The position numbers and the translations under genes are program-made. The notes below the pieces were generated by a model. The model was not told where the DNA came from, did not search any database, and saw only the letters and a program-made list of their open reading frames with translations. From Bradyrhizobium canariense (GTDB taxonomy: Bacteria > Pseudomonadota > Alphaproteobacteria > Rhizobiales > Xanthobacteraceae), in NCBI RefSeq assembly GCF_900105125.1, contig NZ_LT629750.1, positions 5,483,001 through 5,547,000 on the forward strand: 64,000 nucleotides of DNA, read 5' to 3'. Below, piece after piece: positions 50,176 to 59,172 of this stretch (positions are counted from its first letter, which is position 1; each line of letters begins with the position of its first letter).

Positions 50176-52575
50176 TTGACCGACTTCACGGCGCCGCGCG
50201 GATCTCCCGGAATTCCCCCACGGTGGACCTCGAGTGCCAAGACCGCCGTAGGCACGGCCGCGCGCGCGGAAAGCCGCATCTGGTTCACGATCAGCCACGG
50301 CATTCTCAACGAAATCTACGCGCCCAGGCTCGATAGCGCCTGCATCCGGGATTTTGGATTCATCGTCACCGCGAATGGCTACTTCTCGGAAGAAAAGCGC
50401 GCCACCAATCAAACGGTCGAAATGATCGAAGACGGCGTTCCGGCATTCAGGCTGGTCAACACCTCGATCGACGGCCGCTACCGGATTTCAAAGACGGTTT
50501 TTTCCGATCCGCTGCGCGAAGTCGTGTTGCAGCAGATCCACTTTGAGGCGCTGGTCGGCACGCTCGCCGATTATCAGCTTCATGCCATCATCGCGCCGCA
50601 TCTGGTCAATGCGGGCGCTGATAACACCGGCTGGTGCGGCAATTTCAAGGGACACGCGATGCTGTTTGCCGAGGGCCGGGGAACCGCGCTGGCGGTGGCG
50701 TCGTCGGTGCCATGGCTGGCGCGTTCAGCCGGCTATGTCGGAATTTCCGATGCCTGGCAGACGCTGTCGCGCGGACAAGGCTTGCGAGAGGAATTCGACC
50801 GGGCGGAAAACGGCAATGTCGCCATCGCGGGAACGCTGGATCTGGCCGCGCATGATGGGCGGGTGGTGCTGGCAATCGGCGTCGGCGCGATGCCCGAGGA
50901 AGCGGGGCTGCGCGCGCTGCTGAGCCTGCAACATCCACGGCTCGCGCTCGAACATTATTGCGTGGGCTGGCGCCAAAAGCAGGCTGAGCTTCTGCCGCTC
51001 GACGAACCCTGCGATGCCAGCGGATTGAATCGCTATCGCGTCAGCACGGCGGTATTGTCCACGCATCGCGATGAGGCTTCGGGCGCCATCATTGCCAGCC
51101 TTTCGATTCCCTGGGGCTTTTCCAAAAGCGATGACGATCTCGGCGGCTACCATCTGGTCTGGCCGCGCGACCTCGTTGAAACCGCCGGCGGCCTGCTCGC
51201 TGCCGGAGGCGTGGCCTCGGCGAAATCCGTGCTCGATTATCTGGTTGCGATCCAGGAAGCGGATGGACATTGGTCGCAGAATTCCTGGCTCGACGGCAGG
51301 CCTTACTGGGGCGGCATTCAGATCGACGAGACCGGGTTTCCGATCCTGCTCTATGACATGCTGCTCCGTGCGGGCGCGATCGAGCCTGCGGACCGCGGGC
51401 GCTATGTCGACATGATCCGTGACGCGGCGGGCTATATCGTGCGTAACGGACCTGCGACCCAGCAGGATCGCTGGGAAGAGGATGGCGGCTATTCTGCCTT
51501 CACCATCGCCGTCGAAATTTCCGCGCTGCTCGCTGCCGCCGAGGCCATGGAGGCCGCGGGCCAAAGCGCGATCGCGCGGTATCTGACGGAAACGGCAGAT
51601 GGCTGGAACGAACAGATCGACGATTGGGCCTATGCGAGGGATACCGAAATCTCGCGCCAGCTCGGCATCGACGGCTATTACATGCGTATCGGCTTTTCGT
51701 CCGGCGATGCCAATGCGAGGTCGCACGGGCTTATTCCAATTCGCAACCGGCCGAATGGAAACGAAGCCGTCCAGGCCGGGCTGCTGATCAGTCCCGACGC
51801 GCTCGCGCTGGTGCGTTTCGGCCTTCGCGCCGCCGATGATCCGCGCATCCTCAATACCGTGAAAGCGATTGACGCGCTGCTCAAGCGCGACCTGCCGGCA
51901 GGCCCCTATTGGTATCGCTACAACGACGACGGTTATGGCGAACATGAAGACGGCGCGCCGTTCGACGGCGCGGGAATCGGCCGGTTGTGGCCGCTATTGA
52001 CGGGCGAACGGGCGCATTACGAACTCGCCGCCGGCCGGCCGCAGGAGGCCCGGCGGCTGCTGGCGACGCTCGAGGCGTCCGCGAGTCCGGGCGGCCTTAT
52101 CCCGGAGCAGATCTGGGACAGCGACGACATCCCGAGCAAGGAATTATTTCTCGGCCGGCCTTCGGGCAGCGCGATGCCGCTGGTATGGGCGCACGCCGAG
52201 CACATCAAGCTTCTGCGGTCGCTCCGGGACAACGCGGTCTTCGACATGCCGCCGCAGACGCTCAACCGCTATGTCAAAAGCACACCCGCCCCGGCGCCGA
52301 TCGTCTGGCAGCTCACGTCAAGGGTCGACCGCATTGCGCCGGGCCGTATCCTGCGCCTGGAATTTCTGGAAGAGGCGCAGATTCATTGGTCAACCGACAA
52401 TTGGGCGACGATTGCCGATAGTCCGACCGTTGCGACCGGGCTTGGCATGCACATTTTGGATCTGCCGACCGCGCGCCTCACGAGTGAGGGCACAGTACGC
52501 TTCACCATTTTCTGGCCGAAGCAAAGCCGCTGGGAAGGCGCCGATTTCCAGGTCGGGATCGTCAAGGCGGACTGA
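50176..52575 (+). CDS. GH15-family glucan hydrolase (glucoamylase/glucodextranase-like)
   Basis: 799-aa enzyme. Residues about 10-270 form a beta-rich N domain like that of glucodextranase (SHGILNEIYAPRLD, DFGFIVTANGYFSEEK). Residues about 290-680 form the (alpha/alpha)6 catalytic barrel with GGYHLVWPRDLVETAGG, the acid Glu in WEEDGGYS (residues 433-436) and the base Glu in GGLIPEQIWD (Glu644). A C-terminal beta domain follows. The start is a TTG at 50176 after AAGGAC; the ATG nearby is in another frame. It likely releases glucose from alpha-glucans. A HAD phosphatase follows 38 bases downstream. Confidence 0.86.
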   Translation: MTDFTAPRGSPGIPPRWTSSAKTAVGTAARAESRIWFTISHGILNEIYAPRLDSACIRDFGFIVTANGYFSEEKRATNQTVEMIEDGVPAFRLVNTSIDGRYRISKTVFSDPLREVVLQQIHFEALVGTLADYQLHAIIAPHLVNAGADNTGWCGNFKGHAMLFAEGRGTALAVASSVPWLARSAGYVGISDAWQTLSRGQGLREEFDRAENGNVAIAGTLDLAAHDGRVVLAIGVGAMPEEAGLRALLSLQHPRLALEHYCVGWRQKQAELLPLDEPCDASGLNRYRVSTAVLSTHRDEASGAIIASLSIPWGFSKSDDDLGGYHLVWPRDLVETAGGLLAAGGVASAKSVLDYLVAIQEADGHWSQNSWLDGRPYWGGIQIDETGFPILLYDMLLRAGAIEPADRGRYVDMIRDAAGYIVRNGPATQQDRWEEDGGYSAFTIAVEISALLAAAEAMEAAGQSAIARYLTETADGWNEQIDDWAYARDTEISRQLGIDGYYMRIGFSSGDANARSHGLIPIRNRPNGNEAVQAGLLISPDALALVRFGLRAADDPRILNTVKAIDALLKRDLPAGPYWYRYNDDGYGEHEDGAPFDGAGIGRLWPLLTGERAHYELAAGRPQEARRLLATLEASASPGGLIPEQIWDSDDIPSKELFLGRPSGSAMPLVWAHAEHIKLLRSLRDNAVFDMPPQTLNRYVKSTPAPAPIVWQLTSRVDRIAPGRILRLEFLEEAQIHWSTDNWATIADSPTVATGLGMHILDLPTARLTSEGTVRFTIFWPKQSRWEGADFQVGIVKAD

Positions 52576-52613
52576 CGGGCCTGAGCGGCAATGCGGAAAT
52601 GGGATGGGAGACG

Positions 52614-53435
52614 ATGAGCGGACAAAAGGATATCAAACTGCTGCTGGCGGATGTCGACGGCACACTCGTAACCCAGGACAAGGTGCTGACCTATCAGGCC
52701 GCGGCTGCGGCGCAGGAATTGCGCGATGCCGGCATCACGCTGGCGCTCACCAGCGGCCGGCCGCCGCGCGGCATGAGTATGCTGATAGCGCCACTCAAGC
52801 TCGAGGGCGCGATCGCGGGCTTCAATGGCGGCGTGTTTGTCAATCCCGATTTGTCGGTGATCGAAAGCCATCTGCTCGATGCCGCTATCGCCAAACAGAC
52901 GCTTCAGCTGATCCTTGATCAGGGCCTCGACGCCTGGCTCTACACCGAAAAGGAGTGGCTGATCCGCGACGCCAAGGCCCCGCATGTGGCGCGCGAGACC
53001 TGGACGGTCAAGTTCGACGCGAAAATCGTGGATTCCTTCACCGACGCGCATCTGGCCGATGCGGTCAAGATCGTCGGCGTCTCCGATGATCTCGATCGGG
53101 TCGCCGCCTGCGAAAAGCTGGCGCAGGAAAAATTGGGCGAGCGCGCCAGTGCCGCGCGCTCACAACCCTATTATCTCGATGTCACCCATCCGCAGGCCAA
53201 CAAGGGTGCGGTGGTGCTGACGCTGGCAAAATTGCAGAACATCTCGCCCGGGCAGATCGCGACCATCGGCGATATGCCCAACGACGTCCTCATGTTCCGC
53301 AAAAGCGGGCTCTCCATCGCCATGGGCAATGCCAGCGACGACGTCAAGTCGCAGGCAAGCCAGGTGACTGACAGCAATCAGGACGAAGGTTTTGCCAAGG
53401 CGGTGCGCAAGTTCATCCTGAAGAAGACCAAGTAG
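52614..53435 (+). CDS. Cof-type HAD phosphatase
   Basis: 273-aa cap-containing HAD hydrolase. Motif I LLLADVDGTLVTQD is followed by TSGRPPRGM and the C-terminal IGDMPNDVLMFRKSGLSIAMGNA, defining the Cof/YbiV (type IIB) group. These act on sugar phosphates or nucleotides; the neighbour suggests glucan metabolism but nothing proves it. The ATG at 52614 follows GGGAG; 52599 is an alternative. Confidence 0.85.
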   Translation: MSGQKDIKLLLADVDGTLVTQDKVLTYQAAAAAQELRDAGITLALTSGRPPRGMSMLIAPLKLEGAIAGFNGGVFVNPDLSVIESHLLDAAIAKQTLQLILDQGLDAWLYTEKEWLIRDAKAPHVARETWTVKFDAKIVDSFTDAHLADAVKIVGVSDDLDRVAACEKLAQEKLGERASAARSQPYYLDVTHPQANKGAVVLTLAKLQNISPGQIATIGDMPNDVLMFRKSGLSIAMGNASDDVKSQASQVTDSNQDEGFAKAVRKFILKKTK

Positions 53436-53447
53436 GCGAGGGCCGGT

Positions 53448-53825
53448 TCAGTAGCCGCAAGCACCGCAACGCGGCTGCACCGGCGCGTAGGTGGTGTAGC
53501 CCGGAGCAACCATCTCGACATGCTCCTGGGTCGCGTATTGAGCCGGCACCTGCTCGTATTCAACGCCTTCCGGCGCCACCATCACGGTCCTTGGCACCAT
53601 CACCGTCCGATATTGCGCCGGCGTACGGTGAGCGATGACGCGGCGGGGAGAAACCATCACGGTTTCCTGCACGGTACGATATTGCGGGGGCACGACCTGC
53701 TGCTGATAGCAGGTGCCGCACGGCGGTGGTGGCGCATAGCAGGAGTAGCAGCCGGCGGACGCCGCTGACGGAATGAGCGCGGCGACGATGGAGGTGGCGA
53801 AAAGCGCGGCAACAACGCGAGACAT
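53448..53825 (-). CDS. Cys-rich secreted protein with YRTV/YATQ repeats
   Basis: 125-aa protein with a signal peptide (VVAALFATSIVAALIPSAASA). The mature part has a Cys-rich head (CYSCYAPPPPCGTCY), then three QY(R/A)T(V/Q) repeats each followed by a V-rich MV(S/P/A)P segment, and ends with a second Cys cluster (RCGACGY). Likely periplasmic or surface, possibly disulphide-stabilised. No known family is recognised. Convergent with the HAD gene. Confidence 0.6.
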   Translation of the reverse strand: MSRVVAALFATSIVAALIPSAASAGCYSCYAPPPPCGTCYQQQVVPPQYRTVQETVMVSPRRVIAHRTPAQYRTVMVPRTVMVAPEGVEYEQVPAQYATQEHVEMVAPGYTTYAPVQPRCGACGY

Positions 53826-53986
53826 GAAAATACCTGCTGACTGGAGACCTCTGAGGTTGCTGGACAACCTCGGCTGTGCGGATGGTCTAATTGGACAGCA
53901 GAATGCGTCAACGTGAGTCGGTCGTTTACCTTGATGAACATCCCTAACGCGTCACGAAACAACGAATGTCCGACGAAAGCGAAACT

Positions 53987-54889
53987 TCACCTTGTTGCCG
54001 CCGAGACTCGTTTGATGAGTTCGTCGGTTCTCGACAGGAACAGCCGCAGGATCGGTGATGCGTTCGCCTTGTGGTAGCCGACAACGAGGTCGATCGTCGG
54101 CGGATCACCCTTGATCGGACGGCTGACAACCGACCAGGGCAGGAAGTTTTGCGCATAGCGCGGCAACAACGCGAGGCCTCGCGTGGAAGCGACCAGCGAG
54201 ATGGCCATGGCGAGATTGTCCGCTTCATGCGCCGGCGTAATCTTGAGGCCGGTCTGCCGGATGTAATCGTCGATAACCGCGCGAAGCGCCGGTGCGGTCC
54301 TGGACACGTTGATGAAGGGTTGGCCTACGATCTCGCGGATGTCGACGCTGGCATTGGCGGTGAGGCGATGATCGCTCGGCATGACCATCACAAGCGGCTC
54401 CCGCGTCACCGTCTTGAAAACGAGATCGGCGGCATCTGACTCCCTCCGCATGAAAGCCAGGTCAAGTTTGCCGCGCGTCAGCGCATCGGCGAGGTTCGGC
54501 GAATATTCGCTGGTGACGGTGACGTCGACATTGGGAAGCTCATCGCGCAGGATGTGCATGGCCTCAGGCAGCCAATCCATTTCCTGACCCGTGAGGAATC
54601 CGAGCGCGAAGCCGGGTTTTTCCGGCTGCGCGGCGCGACGTGCGGCTTCGCGCGCCGCTTCGACCTGGGCCAATGCCAGCCGCGCGTGATCGAGAAACGC
54701 TTTTCCGGCCGGCGTCAGTTCAACGCCGTGAACGCTGCGCGTCAGCAAGGACGCGCCGACCTCGTATTCGAGATCGCGAATCTGCCGGCTCAGCGACGGT
54801 TGTGACGTGTGCAGCCGGCGCTCGGCGGCAACCGTCAGGCTGCCTTCCTCGGCGACCGCCACGAAATATCGGAGATGGCGTAATTCCAT
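53987..54889 (-). CDS. LysR-family transcriptional regulator
   Basis: 300-aa LysR protein. The N-terminal winged helix (MELRHLRYFVAVAEEGSLTVAAERRLHTSQPSLSRQI pattern) and an effector-binding domain are complete. It resembles the CatR/aromatic-type branch by general appearance only. The ATG at 54889 is favoured over 54901 because the dyad at 54900-54914 would otherwise overlap the start. It is transcribed away from the SDR gene, its probable target. Confidence 0.87.
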   Translation of the reverse strand: MELRHLRYFVAVAEEGSLTVAAERRLHTSQPSLSRQIRDLEYEVGASLLTRSVHGVELTPAGKAFLDHARLALAQVEAAREAARRAAQPEKPGFALGFLTGQEMDWLPEAMHILRDELPNVDVTVTSEYSPNLADALTRGKLDLAFMRRESDAADLVFKTVTREPLVMVMPSDHRLTANASVDIREIVGQPFINVSRTAPALRAVIDDYIRQTGLKITPAHEADNLAMAISLVASTRGLALLPRYAQNFLPWSVVSRPIKGDPPTIDLVVGYHKANASPILRLFLSRTDELIKRVSAATR

Positions 54890-54899
54890 AGCTGCTTCC

Positions 54900-54914
54900 A
54901 TGCCTACCAGGCAT
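54900..54914. promoter_or_regulatory. Candidate LysR-binding dyad
   Basis: ATGCCT-ACC-AGGCAT, a perfect 6-3-6 inverted repeat containing the T-N11-A pattern of LysR boxes (T54901, A54913). It lies 11 bp upstream of the regulator's start and about 97 bp upstream of the SDR start, a classical place for control of both genes. Confidence 0.6.
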
Positions 54915-55010
54915 AGTCGAGAGCCTACAAAGTCTTTTTAGAAAGTTCAAGTGGAGGATATTTCATGCGCCATCGGCATGGCGCTGGGCTGTGCTTTTCG
55001 GAGATCGATC

Positions 55011-55757
55011 ATGACCAATCTTTCAGGCAAAACCGCCCTCGTGACCGGCGCATCGCGCGGTATCGGCCGCGCCAGCGCGCTGGCTTTGGCAAAGGCGGGC
55101 GCGCAGGTGCTCGTCCATTACGGTCGCGGCAAGGACGAGGCCGAAGCCGTCGTCCAGGAAATCCGCAGCAATGGCGGCCGCGCTCAAACGGTGTCGGCGA
55201 ACCTCGCCGCGCCCGATGGTGCGCAGGCGCTTGCCAAAGAGGTGCACGCCATCGTCGGCGATCGCCTCGATATCCTGGTCTCGAACGCCGGGATTTCCAA
55301 GGCGGCGACCATCGAAGAGACCACGGTGGAGGATTTCGACAATCTGTTCGCCGTGAATGTCCGCGCGCCGTTCTTCCTTGTGCAGCAATTGCTGCCGATC
55401 CTCGGCACCGGCAGCAGCGTCGTGCTGGTCTCGTCGCTGGCGGCGCACGCCTCGGTCGGCAACCTCTCTGCTTACGCCGCGACGAAAGGCGCGATCGACA
55501 CCCTCGTCAAGCACTTCGCCTCCGCGCTCGGCCAGCGCGGCATCCGCGTCAACGCGGTCGCGCCCGGCGTGGTCGAAACCGAAATGTCGAACTTTACCAA
55601 GACGGATGCGGGACGCGATTTCACGCTCGGCATGCAGGCGCTGAAGCGGCTCGCGCAACCCGACGACATCGGCGACGTCGTCGCGTTCCTGGCCTCCGAC
55701 AATGCGCGATGGGTCAATGGCGACACCGTCCGGGTCGATGGCGGCTCGAAACTGTAG
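55011..55757 (+). CDS. SDR-family NAD(P)-dependent oxidoreductase
   Basis: 248-aa classical short-chain dehydrogenase. Cofactor motif VTGASRGIGRASALALAKAG at the N terminus, LVSNAGIS, and the active-site YAATKGAI (Tyr-x-x-x-Lys) with an upstream Ser (VSSLAAH). A C-terminal NGDTVRVDGGSKL is typical. The substrate is unknown. It is divergent from the LysR gene and 29 bp upstream of the MFS gene, forming a regulated pair. Confidence 0.88.
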   Translation: MTNLSGKTALVTGASRGIGRASALALAKAGAQVLVHYGRGKDEAEAVVQEIRSNGGRAQTVSANLAAPDGAQALAKEVHAIVGDRLDILVSNAGISKAATIEETTVEDFDNLFAVNVRAPFFLVQQLLPILGTGSSVVLVSSLAAHASVGNLSAYAATKGAIDTLVKHFASALGQRGIRVNAVAPGVVETEMSNFTKTDAGRDFTLGMQALKRLAQPDDIGDVVAFLASDNARWVNGDTVRVDGGSKL

Positions 55758-55786
55758 GCCGACAGCCTCAAGCAAGGACGAGGGTC

Positions 55787-57070
55787 ATGACCGACAGCAT
55801 CTGTTTGACCTCTATGGCGTGCGAAAGCGGGCAGCCGACTTCCGGTGTTGCCCGCGATCGCGGCCGCTTCGTTCTCGGCCGCCGCGCCAGTTTCTGGGTT
55901 TCGGCCGGCGTGGTGGCGCACACGCTATGGACAAGTGCTGCGCCCGCGATGGTCTACCGGATCTATGCCGAAGAGTGGCATCTGGCGCTGACCACGACGA
56001 CGGCGATTTTCGCGATCTACCCGATCGTGGTCGTTCTCACGCTGCTGGGGTTTGGCGATCTGTCGGACCATATCGGCCACCGCGCGACGATGCTGATTGG
56101 ACTTGCGATGTCGCTCGCCGGGGTGTTCGCCTTTGCCGTGGCGCCCGATGTCGCCTGGCTTTTTGCCGGGCGGGCGCTGATGGGAATCGGGGTTGGTCTG
56201 ACGGCGAGTCCTTCCACGGCCGCCATGGTGGAATTCGCCGCGGAAGGACAGTCGCAGCGCGCGGCCTCGGTTGCCGCCGCCGCCCAAGCGGTGGGCTTTG
56301 CCGCGGCGCTGCTGCTCGGCGGCGCATTGATCGAATATGCCCCGCATCCGACCCGGCTGCCATTCTGGTTCCTGTTCGCAATTCTGGCGATGTTGTTCGT
56401 CGCGAGCTGGGGATTGCCGCGCCAGGGCGGCGCCAGTGCAGATCGCTGGCGGATACGAACGCCATCCGTTCCGCCGAATCTGCGCGGCGTTTTCGCGCTG
56501 GCGTCGCTGGCAGTGCTGACCGCCTATACGCATGGCGTCCTGATCCTGTCGCTTGGCGGCCAGGTCGCTCACGATCTCGTCGGTTCGTCGAACGCATTTG
56601 TCAACGGCGCGATCCTGTCGCTGTTCGCCATCGTGTCGGGAATCGTCGGCGTCGCTGCAAGACGTCTTGATCCCCGCATGGCCATGGCATCCGGAGCCTT
56701 CGCTTCCGCCGCCGGCGTTGGCTTGCTTGCGCTTGCCTCAGCGTGCCATGCATTGCCGATCTTTCTCGTCGCGACGGCGACCGCGGGGACGGGATATAGC
56801 CTGCTGTTTTTCGCAGGCCTGGCCCTGATCAATCGTGCGGCCACGCCGGAGCATCGCGGCGGCATCTTTGCAGCGCTGTACCTCGTCGCTTATCTGTCCA
56901 TGGGCACGGTGGCGCTGGTGCTCGGTGTCCTTGCAAGGTCTGAAGGGCTGGGGCTCGCGATCGACGTTGGCGCCGGCGTCATCGCTCTGCTGAGCCTGGC
57001 TGCGTTCGGCTATTCCCTGATGTCGCCGAAATTTCAAAGCGATGCGGAGACGGGGGCTTGCGGTCCCTAA
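55787..57070 (+). CDS. MFS transporter
   Basis: 427-aa polytopic inner-membrane protein with 12 predicted helices. FGDLSDHIGHRATMLIGL carries MFS motif A, and GRALMGIGVGLTASPSTAAMVEF follows. The ATG at 55787 follows GAGGG; the long open frame upstream of it is the out-of-frame shadow of the SDR gene. Likely an exporter working with the SDR enzyme under LysR control; substrate unknown. Confidence 0.83.
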   Translation: MTDSICLTSMACESGQPTSGVARDRGRFVLGRRASFWVSAGVVAHTLWTSAAPAMVYRIYAEEWHLALTTTTAIFAIYPIVVVLTLLGFGDLSDHIGHRATMLIGLAMSLAGVFAFAVAPDVAWLFAGRALMGIGVGLTASPSTAAMVEFAAEGQSQRAASVAAAAQAVGFAAALLLGGALIEYAPHPTRLPFWFLFAILAMLFVASWGLPRQGGASADRWRIRTPSVPPNLRGVFALASLAVLTAYTHGVLILSLGGQVAHDLVGSSNAFVNGAILSLFAIVSGIVGVAARRLDPRMAMASGAFASAAGVGLLALASACHALPIFLVATATAGTGYSLLFFAGLALINRAATPEHRGGIFAALYLVAYLSMGTVALVLGVLARSEGLGLAIDVGAGVIALLSLAAFGYSLMSPKFQSDAETGACGP

Positions 57071-57429
57071 GCGTCATCGGGCTAGCCCGGTTGCTCCTGC
57101 ATCGACGAAATGAAACTGCGTCAAGGCCAATCACACCATCCCAGCATGGCGACGCTTCCGCTGCCACGTCGATCCACGTCGGATATCCGAATGCTCCGCG
57201 CAAATTCGTGCCTCACCAAATCTCGCACGTCGCAAACGTCCAATAGCGAACGGGCTCGCTCCGATTTCCAGTGCGCGCGTGTTTCACTCGCGCGTCATTT
57301 CCATGTCACGCGGCAAACATTCGCGTGTCACGCGGTGAACCTATAACGCCGCAACCTGTCAAAGGTCGTTTCTGTCTTCCAGTCGGATCAGGGGCGTTCG
57401 TTTATATTTCATCAGAATAAGAGAGCTCC
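57071..57429. other. Intergenic region with the phosphoesterase promoter
   Basis: A 359-bp gap with no gene. Its right third carries the candidate Pho-box array and -10 element described at 57281-57347; the 5' untranslated part has an AT-rich segment (TTTATATTTC) near 57402 and a GAGAG near the ATG at 57430. Confidence 0.5.
57281..57347 (+). promoter_or_regulatory. Candidate PhoB-dependent promoter (Pho-box array and -10)
   Basis: Five 7-base units repeat every 11 bp: GTTTCAC (57281), GCGTCAT (57292), ATGTCAC (57303), CAAACAT (57314) and GTGTCAC (57325). PhoB binds CTGTCAT-like 7-mers at just this 11-bp spacing. The last unit ends at 57331 and is followed 10 bases later by TATAAC (57342-57347), the position of the -10 element in PhoB-activated promoters, which lack a -35. 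Predicts phosphate-starvation induction of the phosphoesterase. Confidence 0.6.
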
Positions 57430-59076
57430 ATGCAACGCAACGTTAGCAGGGCTGCGTCTGCCCTTTGCCTGTCGATACTGTTGGCCGCTCAGGGCGAAAG
57501 CCCGGCGTTTGCCGGATCGCCGCAAGATGCGCTTCCAACCTCCACTCCGATCAAACACGTCGTGGTGATTTTCGGAGAGAACGAGTCGTTCGACCACTAT
57601 TTCGGCTCCTATCCGACCGCGACAAACCCGCCCGGTGAACCCGCCTTCACGGCCGCTCCGAATACGCCGAGCGTCAACGGATTCACCCCGGCCCTGCTGG
57701 GCAACAATCCGAACCTGAACCCTGCCAACGGCACCGGCGCCACCAACCCGTTCCGTCTTGATCGCTCACAGGCTCATACCTCGAGCCAAAATCACGCTTA
57801 CAATCCCGAGCAGGCCGCTTTCGACGGCGGCAAGATGGATCTGTTTCCCAAAAACACCGGCGCAGCCGGCACCGGCGGCACCGGCGTGTTCGACACCAAG
57901 GGCCTCGTGATGGGCTATTACGACGGCAACACCGTCACAGCGATGTGGAATTATGCGCAGCACTTCGCGCTGAGCGACAATTCATACAGCTCGACATTCG
58001 GCCCATCCTCGCCCGGCGCCGTCGACCTGATCTCGGGACAGACCAATGGCGCGGTGGGCTTCGCTGCGAGCAACGGATCCAGCCCCAGCAACACGATCAA
58101 CAACATCGTCGCTGACGGCCAGGGTGGCTTTACGATGTTCGGCGACAGCGATCCCCATGGCGACGTCTGCTCCTCGACGACGGCCCCGACGACCGAGATG
58201 ACCGGCAAGAATATTGGCGACCTGCTGAACGCCAAGAACATCAGCTGGGGCTGGTTTCAGGGTGGCTTCAATATCCAGGCCGTGAACGCCAATGGCACCA
58301 CCGGTTGCGCGCGAAGCACCTCCTCGGTAACGGTCGGCTCCAACGTGGCCGACTATGTTCCGCATCATCAGCCGTTCCAGTATTATCCCTCGACGCGAAA
58401 CCTCAGCCACACGCGGCCGACCTCGGTTACGTCGATCGGCACGTCGTTCGATAGCGGCGCCAATCACCAGTATGACACCAACGACTTCTTCGCGGCGGTT
58501 CAGGCTGGCAACTTGCCGTCGGTCAGCTTCCTCAAGGCTCCGGCGATCCAGGACGCTCATCCGAGCAACTCGGATCCGCTCGATGAACAGACCTTCGTGG
58601 TCAATGTGATCAACATGCTGCAACAGAGCCCCGAATGGAGCAGCACGGCGGTGATCCTCGCCTATGACGACTCGGATGGTTGGTACGACCATATGAACAA
58701 CGTCATTAACCCGTCGACCAGCGCGCAGGACACGTTCAGCGGACCGCAGCTATGCAACCCGTTGCCCGGGACCACCGGTGCGCTCACCACGCCGCTGCCC
58801 GGCGTGAATGGTCAGCCGGTTGAAGGACGCTGCGGCTACGGTACGCGTCAGCCCCTGCTGGTCATTTCGCCCTACGCAAAGCCGAACTTCGTCGATCATA
58901 CGCTGACGGATCAATCCTCGATCATCCGGTTCGTCGAAGACAACTGGCTTAGCAGCCAGCGGATCGGTCAGGGTTCGTTCGACACGATCGCGAATCCGAT
59001 CAACAACATGTTCAACTTCAGCCAGGCACCGAATCCGAAGCTGCTGCTCAATGCGAGCCTCGGTACCAAACAATAA
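57430..59076 (+). CDS. Secreted phosphoesterase (phospholipase C/acid phosphatase AcpA family)
   Basis: 548-aa protein of the PF04185 phosphoesterase family. A signal peptide ends near residue 28 (AFAGS). The catalytic N terminus HVVVIFGENESFDHYFGSYP (Glu50 onward) and the distal ILAYDDSDGWYDHM carry the metal/Thr-site pattern; GPSSPGAVDLISGQTNGA is also typical. It probably releases phosphate from phospholipids or other phosphoesters in the periplasm or outside the cell. A Pho-box array precedes it, a terminator follows, and a di-haem peroxidase is next. Confidence 0.85.
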   Translation: MQRNVSRAASALCLSILLAAQGESPAFAGSPQDALPTSTPIKHVVVIFGENESFDHYFGSYPTATNPPGEPAFTAAPNTPSVNGFTPALLGNNPNLNPANGTGATNPFRLDRSQAHTSSQNHAYNPEQAAFDGGKMDLFPKNTGAAGTGGTGVFDTKGLVMGYYDGNTVTAMWNYAQHFALSDNSYSSTFGPSSPGAVDLISGQTNGAVGFAASNGSSPSNTINNIVADGQGGFTMFGDSDPHGDVCSSTTAPTTEMTGKNIGDLLNAKNISWGWFQGGFNIQAVNANGTTGCARSTSSVTVGSNVADYVPHHQPFQYYPSTRNLSHTRPTSVTSIGTSFDSGANHQYDTNDFFAAVQAGNLPSVSFLKAPAIQDAHPSNSDPLDEQTFVVNVINMLQQSPEWSSTAVILAYDDSDGWYDHMNNVINPSTSAQDTFSGPQLCNPLPGTTGALTTPLPGVNGQPVEGRCGYGTRQPLLVISPYAKPNFVDHTLTDQSSIIRFVEDNWLSSQRIGQGSFDTIANPINNMFNFSQAPNPKLLLNASLGTKQ

Positions 59077-59101
59077 CCGAACGACTCGGAACCAGAGACT
59101 G

Positions 59102-59128
59102 GGGCGGATGGAGACAATCCATCCGTCC
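59102..59128 (+). terminator. Terminator-like hairpin after the phosphoesterase
   Basis: GGGCGGATGGA and TCCATCCGTCC pair with one G-U, followed by AATTTGTCATTTTATT, a T-rich tail. It lies about 25 bases past the stop and separates the phosphoesterase from the peroxidase gene. Confidence 0.65.
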
Positions 59129-59172
59129 CAATTTGTCATTTTATTCTCTCGCTGATTTGTACCGGGTTTCCG

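Noticed and set aside
54965..55786. Upstream extension of the MFS frame through the SDR gene
   Set aside because: The SDR gene is clear in another frame; the MFS gene has its own start and ribosome-binding site at 55787.
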